A stretch of DNA of 64,000 nucleotides, from positions 124,001 to 188,000 of the forward strand of contig NZ_JACMYC010000003.1 in the NCBI RefSeq assembly GCF_014266025.1. The letters run 5' to 3'. Of this stretch, positions 7,643 through 14,611 are shown piece by piece. The position numbers and the translations under genes were made by a program. Position 1 is the stretch's first letter. Every line of letters begins with the position of its first letter. The DNA is from Nocardioides deserti (lineage in GTDB: Bacteria > Actinomycetota > Actinomycetes > Propionibacteriales > Nocardioidaceae). Under the pieces are notes generated by a model that was given only the letters and a program-made list of their open reading frames with translations, was not told where the DNA came from and did no database searches.

Positions 7643-9340
7643 TCAGGGCCGACGAGCGACCACCCGGCACAGGACGGGGTCCTCGTCGCCCCACGGCGCC
7701 AGGCCGGACGACTCGAGGCCGTAGTCGACCACCCAGCCCCGCCCGCGCAGGTCGGCCAGCAGGTCCGCAGCGCTCTGGTAGCGGCGGAAGTGCTGGGGGT
7801 GGGCCTTTGCGAGCTTCTCGTCCTTGTCGGTGCGGAACTCGGCGACGAACGAGTCGCCCGAGCGGGAACGGGCGCCGACCGCGTCCAGGAGCGCGTCCTG
7901 CGTCCGGGCGTCGATCGCGTGGAGCAGGAAGCGGCTGTAGAAGACCCGGGGACGACCACCCTCCTCGCCGAGCACCTCGGCGAGCGCGGCCCCGTCGGCG
8001 AGGTCGCACACCTCGAAGCGCGCCCGGTCCAGGCCCGCCTGGCTCGCCTTCTCCCGCGCATGGTCGATCGCGACGCCGGCCCGGTCCAGGCCGAGGACCT
8101 CCCGCCCCTGCGAGGCGAAGTAGATCGAGTCCCGGCCGTCGCCGCAGCCGATGTCGACCACGGTGACCGGCTCCGGGCCCAGGCGGTCGTGCACGAAGCG
8201 GGCGAACGACGACGCCTCGGCGTGGCCGTGGTGGGCGTAGTAGTCGGCCCAGTAGACGTCGGTGACCCGACGCGGGCTCATCACGCCGGTCCGGTCGTTG
8301 CCGCGCTTCTCGACGTTCCACGAGAAGCCCGTCTTGGGCAGACGCCAGTCGTCGCCGTAGAAGGTGGCGAGCAGCTCCTCCGCGCAGACCGGGACCAGCG
8401 CCGTGCGCCCGGCGAGCTCGATCTCGCGGGTGCCCTTCCAGTCCGCGGCGGTGACCTGCGTGCTGCCCGCATAGCCGAACGGGTGCTGCAGCACGCCGTC
8501 GGCGTCGAAGTAGACGTGGAAGATGTCGATGCGGTGGTCGGGACGGGCCGGGTCGACCACGTGCAGCCCGCCGCCCATCGCGCCCACGCGGTACCCCCGC
8601 GCGATCAGCACCTTCGCGATCCGCACCATCTCGTCCGCCGCCTCGGGACCGGTGGTCGCCGAGCTCACGAAGCTTGCGTCGTAGTCGTTGTCGTGCGCGA
8701 GGAAGCCGCCCTCGCGGACGGCCCCCAGCAACGTCCCGTAGGTGATGAAGAGCTCGTAGCCGAACTCGTCGGCGAGCACGGCGCGCATGGACTCGTAGAG
8801 CGAGGCGACGGCGGACTGCCATCCCTGGTCGAGGCCCTTGGCGACCTGCACCAGGCCCGTGCGCCCCAGGACATGTCCCTCGTCGAAGCGCTGCTGCAGG
8901 TCCTGCGGCGTCCTCCCCCCGGACCGGGGAGCCCGGAGGAACATGCCGTGCCCGTGGATGGGGAGGACCTGCGAACCGGTCACGACACGCAGCGGGGTCC
9001 CCTGGGGGGCGTACTCCCACAGCTGGGTGATCGCGAAGGTGAACGTGCGGATCTGCTGCCTGCTGTGGCGCCGGTCCCCCTTCGGCGGAGGCAGCGAGGG
9101 CGTGGGCGAGAGCTTGGCGTTCTTCCGGTTCGCCGACAGCGCGCCGTCCGGCGTGGCCGTCGTCCTGCTCACCGTCATCGAGCCCAGCCGCAGCTCGACC
9201 TCGGTGGGCGGGCTGTCGGCCGGGACCGACACCCACCCGCGCACGTCGTCCTCGGTGAACGCCTCGACCATCCCGTTGACGTGGACCGGTCGCGCGGGCG
9301 CGACCTGTGGGGACCTGCGACGACGGGCTCGGCTGAACAT
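7643..9340 (-). CDS. LicD-family transferase fused to a SAM methyltransferase
   Basis: A 565-residue two-domain protein. After about 180 residues resembling no family I recognise comes a LicD-type (phosphocholine-transferase/nucleotidyltransferase-fold) domain with ITYGTLLGAVREGGFLAHDN (about 205-224), a probable metal-binding DYDAS next to it, and RIDIFHVYFD (about 278). The C-terminal 180 residues are a class I methyltransferase with VVDIGCGDGRDS (about 408). LicD proteins decorate surface glycans; the methyltransferase suggests modification of the same glycan or head group (inference). The ATG at 9340 has GGGAG six bases upstream. No glycan-synthesis genes adjoin it. Confidence 0.85.
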   Translation of the reverse strand: MFSRARRRRSPQVAPARPVHVNGMVEAFTEDDVRGWVSVPADSPPTEVELRLGSMTVSRTTATPDGALSANRKNAKLSPTPSLPPPKGDRRHSRQQIRTFTFAITQLWEYAPQGTPLRVVTGSQVLPIHGHGMFLRAPRSGGRTPQDLQQRFDEGHVLGRTGLVQVAKGLDQGWQSAVASLYESMRAVLADEFGYELFITYGTLLGAVREGGFLAHDNDYDASFVSSATTGPEAADEMVRIAKVLIARGYRVGAMGGGLHVVDPARPDHRIDIFHVYFDADGVLQHPFGYAGSTQVTAADWKGTREIELAGRTALVPVCAEELLATFYGDDWRLPKTGFSWNVEKRGNDRTGVMSPRRVTDVYWADYYAHHGHAEASSFARFVHDRLGPEPVTVVDIGCGDGRDSIYFASQGREVLGLDRAGVAIDHAREKASQAGLDRARFEVCDLADGAALAEVLGEEGGRPRVFYSRFLLHAIDARTQDALLDAVGARSRSGDSFVAEFRTDKDEKLAKAHPQHFRRYQSAADLLADLRGRGWVVDYGLESSGLAPWGDEDPVLCRVVARRP

Positions 9341-9648
9341 CGTGTACTCCCAGGATCGACGAGCTGGTGGCCATCGGAGCGCCGCCAACACGACACCCAC
9401 CGGTCACGGCGCGGCCTCGTGGTGGTCACCGGCCGTTCACGGCGCCCGCAGGCTATCGACAGGCGCGTCCTGCGACCGCCACGGGCGTGCCGTGGGCGCG
9501 CCGGAGACGGCCACGACGACCGGGACGTAGCCCGGCCCGCTCACCACCCGGTCGAGGTCTGCGCCAGCGGCACACGCAGAACGCCCCGGCGCCGTCACGG
9601 CGTCGGGGCGTTCGTCCACGTGCTCGCGGGCCCGGGGGCCCGCCGCGC
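9341..9648. other. gene-free stretch upstream of the LicD fusion
   Basis: No convincing coding frame is seen in either strand. It holds the terminator at 9580-9612 and the ribosome binding site of the LicD fusion gene at its low end; the 240 bases between show no promoter box or repeat that I can support. Confidence 0.5.
9580..9612 (-). terminator. terminator of the 79-residue protein gene
   Basis: AACGCCCCGGCGCC and GGCGTCGGGGCGTT form a 14-bp stem with one G-T pair and a 5-base loop. It lies 36 bases after the stop codon of the minus-strand gene ending at 9649. Confidence 0.75.
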
Positions 9649-9888
9649 TCACTCGTCCTGCGGGATGTCGGTCGACTCGAAGTCGGAGGGCTCGTCCTCG
9701 ATCATGTAGTTCGGGTCCTTCTCGATCGCCGCGACGGTCCGCGCGATCCACTCGTCGTCGGAGGTCTCGATCTCCCGCTCGGCGAGCTGCTCGCGCAGGT
9801 AGGTCGCGAGGTCTTCGCTCACGCCGGAGTCCTTGGCGATGGAGGTCGCGTCGACGGCAGCCTGGAGGTCGGAGTTGTAGGTGGCCAT
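9649..9888 (-). CDS. small acidic hypothetical protein
   Basis: A 79-residue soluble acidic protein beginning MATYNSDLQAAVDATS and ending with an Asp/Glu-rich tail (EDEPSDFESTDIPQDE). The central part is predicted helical (LATYLREQLAEREI). No family is recognised. The ATG at 9888 is the only sensible start: upstream sequence in frame is low-quality and crosses a strong hairpin (9928-9959). No clear ribosome binding site or -10 box is visible. The terminator downstream supports a separately transcribed gene. Confidence 0.65.
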   Translation of the reverse strand: MATYNSDLQAAVDATSIAKDSGVSEDLATYLREQLAEREIETSDDEWIARTVAAIEKDPNYMIEDEPSDFESTDIPQDE

Positions 9889-10473
9889 GCCGGCGCAGTG
9901 CCCGTCGGGCGTCCGGGCGAAACGGAACCGACCCGGGAGCAGCGGCGTTCCCGGGTCGGCCCATCTCCAACGATGACGCGGAGGTGGTTGAGCTCCCTCC
10001 CCGACGCCCAGCACCGCGGAGCAGGAGCTCGCGCACTCCCGTTTTCCGTGCCGGGAGCTGGTGTGCTGCCGGGACCAACGACGCGCAACCAGGAGGGGTA
10101 CGCCGTCCTGCCGCGGCGTACGCCACACGGTGCGGGTGGTCTGGACCGAGGCGGGTCGCCCGGGACGCCATTCACGTGATGATGGCGTTCCGGGACCCAC
10201 GGCCCCGCCCTCCCCATGAACCACCGGAGCAGCGCTCCCATCGTGTCGGCGCGGCACCGGCAGCGCCCACGGGTGTCCGGACGGAGCCCCCATGGCCCGG
10301 TCGGGCCATGCCGCGGGACCGACCGGACGTTTTCGCGGTTCTCGGGACGATCGGCGGCGACGCGCGCTAGTCTCGGTCCTGCCGAGCCGCTGGTGACCCG
10401 AGACGCCAGCGGCTCGGCTCTTTCGTTCCCGTTCGCTCCCGTCCTCCCCGTGTCGCTCCCGGGGAGCGGCCGC
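9889..10473. other. 585-base hairpin-rich gene-free region
   Basis: No convincing protein gene. At least six inverted repeats stand in a row: CCGACCCGGGA/TCCCGGGTCGG (9928-9959), GAGCTCC/GGAGCTC (9990-10030), CTCCCG/CGGGAG (10036-10057), GTACGCCG/CGGCGTAC (10098-10121), a 13-bp stem with a 10-base loop (10159-10194), and a 9-bp stem CATGGCCCG/CGGGCCATG (10291-10310). The stretch ends in a plus-strand terminator at 10381. A structured non-coding RNA on either strand is possible, but it matches none that I can recognise (tmRNA, RNase P, SRP RNA motifs absent). Confidence 0.45.
10381..10430 (+). terminator. strong hairpin with T-rich tail and competing upstream stem
   Basis: GCCGAGCCGCTGG / CCAGCGGCTCGGC forms a perfect 13-bp stem (10381-10393 with 10406-10418), followed by TCTTTCGTTCCC. 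Its loop contains CCGAGAC (10398-10404), complementary to GTCTCGG at 10370-10376 just upstream, so an alternative fold exists. No plus-strand gene precedes it; it may terminate an RNA from the gap, or serve the convergent gene at 10474. Confidence 0.65.
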
Positions 10474-10668
10474 TCACAGCGGTGTCAGCCGGGCCGACGG
10501 CAGCCACTCCTCGACCAGGCCCCAGACGCCCGGGCGGAGCAGGGCGCCGTACACGACCCGGCCCTCCCACCCCGACGGCGTCTGCCGCCACTCGACGAGC
10601 AGTCCGGGCCGCTTCGCACCGCCGCCGGAGCCGTCGGCGACCCAGCAGTGGCGCGACGGTCCGGACAT
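10474..10668 (-). CDS. small LexA-controlled hypothetical protein
   Basis: A 64-residue protein with the opening MSGPSRHCWVADG, then LLVEWRQTPSGWEGRVVYG and the C-terminal WLPSARLTPL. Trp is frequent (five residues). No domain is recognised. A minus-strand TATCAT box lies six bases before the ATG, indicating a leaderless mRNA, and a perfect 16-base LexA box ends eight bases upstream of that box. It is therefore very likely induced by DNA damage. Whether it belongs with the ImuB/DnaE2 mutagenesis genes, found elsewhere in actinobacteria, cannot be told from this window. Confidence 0.75.
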   Translation of the reverse strand: MSGPSRHCWVADGSGGGAKRPGLLVEWRQTPSGWEGRVVYGALLRPGVWGLVEEWLPSARLTPL

Positions 10669-10674
10669 GCCGGA

Positions 10675-10704
10675 ATGATAGGCCAGGATCGAACACGTGT
10701 TCGA
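10675..10704 (-). promoter_or_regulatory. LexA box and -10 element of the 64-residue gene
   Basis: TCGAACACGTGTTCGA at 10689-10704 is a perfect match to the actinobacterial SOS box TCGAAC-N4-GTTCGA. On the minus strand TATCAT (10680-10675) follows eight bases later and the ATG six bases after that. LexA bound here would cover the -35/spacer region and block transcription. Confidence 0.85.
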
Positions 10705-10730
10705 CCAGGTGCTCGACCAGGTGCGCTCGC

Positions 10731-11840
10731 TCAGTCGCCCTCGGCGACGTCCTCGTTGTGCGTGCCCGGGCGCGGCGCCCACGGCAGCTCCTTGGCGGGC
10801 CGGACGACGATCAGCCGGTCGCCGCGGGCGAGCAGGGTGACGACCGGGTCGAAGTAGCGGTGGACCTTCTCGTCGCGCACGACGGCGATGACCTGGTCCG
10901 GCAGGGACTGAGGCTGCTTGCCGACCTCGTTGACGAGCAGGTCGCGCTCGGCCACCTCGAGCCCCTCGCCGTAGGTGAGCAGGTCCTCCATCACCGAGCC
11001 GAGCGAGGGCGAGAGCGACGAGAGTCCGAGCAGCCGGCCGACCGCGTCGGAGGAGGTGATGACGGAGTTCGCGCCGGACTGCTTCATCAGCGGCGCGTTC
11101 TCGTGCTCGCGGGCCGACACCACGATCCAGCAGTCCGGGTTGAGCTGGCGCACCGTGAGCGTGGCCAGCACGTTCGAGGCGTCGCTGTCGCTGGTGATGA
11201 TGACCTGGTCGGCCTCCGCCGCGCCTGCCCGCCTCAGCACGTCGCGGCGGGTCGCGTCACCGGTGACGACCGCGAGGCCGTCGGCGTGGGCGTCCTGCAG
11301 CGCGACCGGGCTCGGGTCGACGACGACGATGCTCTCCCGGGTCAGCCCGTTGTTGACGAGCGTGTCGACGGCGCTGCGCCCCTTCGTGCCGTAGCCGACG
11401 ACGACGACGTGGTGACCCATGTGCTTCCTCCAACGGGCGACGCGGAACATCTCGCGGCCCTGCGAGGCGAGGACCTCCAGGGTGGTGCCGATGAGCAGCA
11501 CCAGGAACGCGATGCGGGCGGGGGTGATGACGAAGGCGTTGATCAGCCGCGCTCCGTCGGTGACCGGTGCGATGTCGCCGTACCCGGTCGTCGACAGGGT
11601 GACCGTCGTGTAGTAGATCGCGTCGGTCAGGCTGATGGTGTTCGTGGGGTCGTTGCCGTCGCGGTAGCCCTTGCGGTCGAGGTAGACCAGCAGCACCGTG
11701 CCGACGAGGATCGCGAGAGCGGCCAGCAGCCGGCGGCCGAGCTCCCACCACGGCGAGCGCACCCGCTCCGGGAGCGAGACCAGGCCCCGGCCCTGCACCG
11801 GCAGGGGTTGCCCGGAGTTCGGGTCCATGTCGCTCGGCAC
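10731..11840 (-). CDS. two-TM potassium channel with RCK (TrkA-N/C) domain
   Basis: A 369-residue membrane protein. One TM helix (about residues 38-56) precedes the pore loop, whose selectivity filter TTGYGD (about 87) is the canonical K+ signature; a second TM helix (about 108-125) leads into a cytoplasmic RCK domain with the nucleotide motif VVVGYGTKG (about 145) and a C-terminal TrkA-C-like part (last 80 residues). It probably forms a ligand-gated tetrameric K+ channel. GTG 11840 is chosen; an ATG 12 bases inside is possible. It lies nine bases after the YihY gene on the same strand, suggesting co-transcription. Confidence 0.9.
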   Translation of the reverse strand: MPSDMDPNSGQPLPVQGRGLVSLPERVRSPWWELGRRLLAALAILVGTVLLVYLDRKGYRDGNDPTNTISLTDAIYYTTVTLSTTGYGDIAPVTDGARLINAFVITPARIAFLVLLIGTTLEVLASQGREMFRVARWRKHMGHHVVVVGYGTKGRSAVDTLVNNGLTRESIVVVDPSPVALQDAHADGLAVVTGDATRRDVLRRAGAAEADQVIITSDSDASNVLATLTVRQLNPDCWIVVSAREHENAPLMKQSGANSVITSSDAVGRLLGLSSLSPSLGSVMEDLLTYGEGLEVAERDLLVNEVGKQPQSLPDQVIAVVRDEKVHRYFDPVVTLLARGDRLIVVRPAKELPWAPRPGTHNEDVAEGD

Positions 11841-11849
11841 GCGAGGAAC

Positions 11850-12845
11850 CTACCGGTCCTTCCCACCCAGGTGACGCAGCCGGGCCACGAGCTCCAGGCG
11901 CGCCCGCGTGGTGGCGTTCTGCGGGAAGACGGTGTCGAACGCCGCGTTCACGGCCGCACCGATGAGCACGGCGATCGCCACGATGTAGAGCCACAGCAGC
12001 ACCGCGATCGGCGCCGCCAGCGGGCCGTAGATCGACTTGGAGTCCGCCGCGGTGACGGTGAGCACCCAGCGCAGCACGTAGGACCCGAGGATCCAGGCGA
12101 CGAGCGAGAACGTCGCGCCGGGCAGGTTGAAGCTCCAGTTCGTCCGCACCGGCACCGACACGTGGTAGAGCGTGGCCAGGAAGCAGATGCAGACGATCGA
12201 GACGACCGGCCAGTAGAAGGACAGCAGGAAGTCCAGGGAGTCCGGCAGCGCGTCGCGCACCAGGGACGGACCGGCCACCATCAGCGGGATCGAGAACATG
12301 CCGGTGATCAGCGCCAGCACGTAGAGGACGAACGACAGCGCGCGGGTCTTGATGATCCCGCGGTGGCCGCCGAGCCCGTGCATGATCGTGATGGTGTCGA
12401 CGAAGACGTTGAGCGCCCGCGAGCCCGACCACAGCGCCAGCACGAAGCCCAGCGAGATCACGTCGAACCGGCCGCCGCGCAGCACGTCGTTCATCGTCGG
12501 CACGATCACGCCGTCGACGGCGCGGTCGGTGAGCAGCCGCGAGGACAGGTCGATGACCGCCTGGCGCACGTCCTCGACCTGCGTCGGGCTGAACTGCTCG
12601 GTGACGTAGCCGATCGCGCCCGCCATCGCGAAGATCAGCGGCGGCACCGACAGCACCGCGAAGAACGCGCCCTCGGCCGCGAGACCCGTGACGCGATAGC
12701 GCATGCAGGCACCGACCGTGGTGACGATCAGGCGCCACACCGTGTGCCGGACCCGGGTCAGCCAGGCGACCACGGCGGCCATCGGGTCAGGTCGACCCCG
12801 ACCCTCCCGCTGCCCCGCCGACCGAGGCCCGGACGCCGGGCTCAT
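11850..12845 (-). CDS. YihY/BrkB-family inner membrane protein
   Basis: A 331-residue integral membrane protein with six hydrophobic segments. Family hallmarks are the early AEGAFFAVLSVPPLIFA (about 56-72), the SGSRALNVFVDTI helix (about 140) and the late LAAPIAVLLWLYIVAIAVL with an Asn-containing terminal helix IGAAVNAAF (about 300). YihY proteins are widespread; no transport activity is proven. The ATG is only 17 bases from the divergent AidB-like ATG, with a shared symmetric -10 box, and the mRNA is predicted to be leaderless. The K+ channel gene follows nine bases downstream. Confidence 0.92.
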   Translation of the reverse strand: MSPASGPRSAGQREGRGRPDPMAAVVAWLTRVRHTVWRLIVTTVGACMRYRVTGLAAEGAFFAVLSVPPLIFAMAGAIGYVTEQFSPTQVEDVRQAVIDLSSRLLTDRAVDGVIVPTMNDVLRGGRFDVISLGFVLALWSGSRALNVFVDTITIMHGLGGHRGIIKTRALSFVLYVLALITGMFSIPLMVAGPSLVRDALPDSLDFLLSFYWPVVSIVCICFLATLYHVSVPVRTNWSFNLPGATFSLVAWILGSYVLRWVLTVTAADSKSIYGPLAAPIAVLLWLYIVAIAVLIGAAVNAAFDTVFPQNATTRARLELVARLRHLGGKDR

Positions 12846-12850
12846 GGTCT

Positions 12851-12857
12851 TACGGTA
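12851..12857. promoter_or_regulatory. symmetric bidirectional -10 element between yihY and aidB-like genes
   Basis: The 7-mer TACGGTA reads TACGGT on the plus strand (12851-12856) and TACCGT on the minus strand (12857-12852). Each TAnnnT is followed by exactly six bases and then an ATG (12863 plus, 12845 minus), so both mRNAs would be leaderless and start from one overlapping element. Both -35 regions would lie inside the opposite gene and neither resembles TTGACA. Confidence 0.65.
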
Positions 12858-12862
12858 TCCGC

Positions 12863-14515
12863 ATGCGCACCGAGATCCGGGTCACCACGAACCAGGCGCC
12901 GCCGCTGGTCGGTCACAACGTCGTCACGGCCGACCGGGCGCTCGCCGAGGCGGTCCTGCGTCACGGCTCGCCGGAGGTCCTCGAGGACCTGGTCGCGCTC
13001 GGCGCCGAGGCCGGCTCGGCCGAGGCCCGCGAGCACGGCCAGCTCGCCAACGAGCACTCCCCGCGGCTGACGCCGTACGACCGCTACGGCAACCGGATCG
13101 ACGAGGTCGTCTTCCACCCCTCGTGGCACTGGCTGATGAAGCGTGCGGTGGGCCACGGCCTCGGCGCGGCGCCGTGGGAGCAGCAGGACGCCGGCGCGGA
13201 GCACGCGCACCTGCGCCGCGCGGCCGGCTTCATGGCCTGGTCGCACACCGAGCCGGGCCACGGCTGCCCGATCTCGATGACGTACGCCGCCGTGCCGGCG
13301 CTCCGCGCCGACGACGCGATCGCCAAGGAGTGGACGCCGCTGCTCGCGTCCACGACGTACGACCCCGGCGTCCGCAACCCGGCCGAGAAGCTCGGCGCCC
13401 TGGCCGGCATGGGGATGACCGAGAAGCAGGGCGGGTCCGACGTCCGCGCCAACATCACCCAGGCGCGCCCGACCGCGACCGACGGCACCTACACGCTGCA
13501 CGGCCACAAGTGGTTCACCTCCGCGCCGATGAACGACGTCTTCCTCGTGCTGGCCCAGACCGACGGAGGCGTCACCTGCTTCGTCGTGCCGCGCGTGCTC
13601 GCCGACGGCACCCGCAACCAGCTCGACGTCGTCCGGCTCAAGGACAAGCTCGGCAACCGCTCCAACGCCTCCTCCGAGCTGGAGATGGACGGCACCGTCG
13701 CGCACCGCCTCGGCGACGAGGGCCGCGGTGTGCGCACCATCATCGAGATGGTCGCAGCCACCCGCCTCGACTGCGTGCTCGGCTCGACCGGCCTGATGCG
13801 CCGCGCGGTCTCCGAGGCGTCCTGGCACGCCGCCCACCGCTCGGCCTTCGGCTCGACGCTCGCCGAGAAGCCGCTGATGCAGAACGTCCTGGCCGACCTC
13901 GCCGTCGAGTCCGAGGCCGCTACCGCACTGGCCCTCCGCCTCGCGACCGCCGTCGACCGGCTGCACGACCCGCACGAGGCGGCGCTGCGCCGGATCGCGC
14001 TGCCGCTCGCGAAGTTCTGGGTCTGCAAGCGCACCCCCGCCATGGTCGGCGAGGCGCTGGAGTGCCTCGGCGGCAACGGGTACGTCGAGGAGTCGGTCAT
14101 GCCGCTGCTCTACCGCGAGGCCCCGCTGAACTCGGTCTGGGAGGGCTCGGGCAACGTCAACGCCCTCGACGTCCTGCGCGCGCTCGGCCGCGAGCCGGAG
14201 GTGCTCGACGCCTGGATCACCGAGGTCGGCCGCGCCCGCGGTGGCGACGCCCGCCTCGACCGCGCCATCGACGACGTGCTGGCGATGCTCGGCTCGCTGA
14301 TGGGTGACCCGGCACAGCTCGAGGTCGGCGCCCGCCGGCTCGCCGGCCGGATGGCCGCGGTCCTCCAGGGCTCGCTGCTCGTCCGCTTCGGCCCGCCCGA
14401 GGTCGCCGACGTCTTCTGCGCCTCCCGCCTCGGCTCGTCGTACGACGGCACCTACGGCGCGCTCGCCGGTGGCGACCTCCGCGCGATCGTCGAGCGGACC
14501 ACGCCGGTCGTCTGA
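12863..14515 (+). CDS. aidB: AidB-like acyl-CoA dehydrogenase family protein
   Basis: A 550-residue flavoprotein of the isovaleryl-CoA-dehydrogenase-like AidB group; E. coli AidB is 541 residues and is linked to the response to alkylating agents. Visible hallmarks are MTEKQGGSDVRANITQA (about 184-200), the FAD-contacting HKWFTSAPMNDVF (about 213), the helix TRLDCVLGSTGLMRRA (about 299), and VGEALECLGGNGYVEESVMP (about 395-415). The N-terminal region NQAPPLVGHN resembles AidB openings. It binds FAD but its physiological substrate is unknown in the family. There is no adjacent ada/alkB gene; only the divergent YihY gene shares its promoter. Confidence 0.9.
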   Translation: MRTEIRVTTNQAPPLVGHNVVTADRALAEAVLRHGSPEVLEDLVALGAEAGSAEAREHGQLANEHSPRLTPYDRYGNRIDEVVFHPSWHWLMKRAVGHGLGAAPWEQQDAGAEHAHLRRAAGFMAWSHTEPGHGCPISMTYAAVPALRADDAIAKEWTPLLASTTYDPGVRNPAEKLGALAGMGMTEKQGGSDVRANITQARPTATDGTYTLHGHKWFTSAPMNDVFLVLAQTDGGVTCFVVPRVLADGTRNQLDVVRLKDKLGNRSNASSELEMDGTVAHRLGDEGRGVRTIIEMVAATRLDCVLGSTGLMRRAVSEASWHAAHRSAFGSTLAEKPLMQNVLADLAVESEAATALALRLATAVDRLHDPHEAALRRIALPLAKFWVCKRTPAMVGEALECLGGNGYVEESVMPLLYREAPLNSVWEGSGNVNALDVLRALGREPEVLDAWITEVGRARGGDARLDRAIDDVLAMLGSLMGDPAQLEVGARRLAGRMAAVLQGSLLVRFGPPEVADVFCASRLGSSYDGTYGALAGGDLRAIVERTTPVV

Positions 14516-14611
14516 CCCGTTCCGCGACCGCGCGTTAGCCGCCGCCCCGCGGCGGGCACCCGAAATGTGGCCGCGACCACACCGTCCGGCCTCCCGGTCC
14601 GGAGGTGCGCG

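Noticed and set aside
9367..10179. A plus-strand open frame of 270 codons across the gene-free gap
   Set aside because: Arg/Pro/Gly-rich low-complexity product, no start context, and it crosses the convincing minus-strand 79-residue gene and two terminators.
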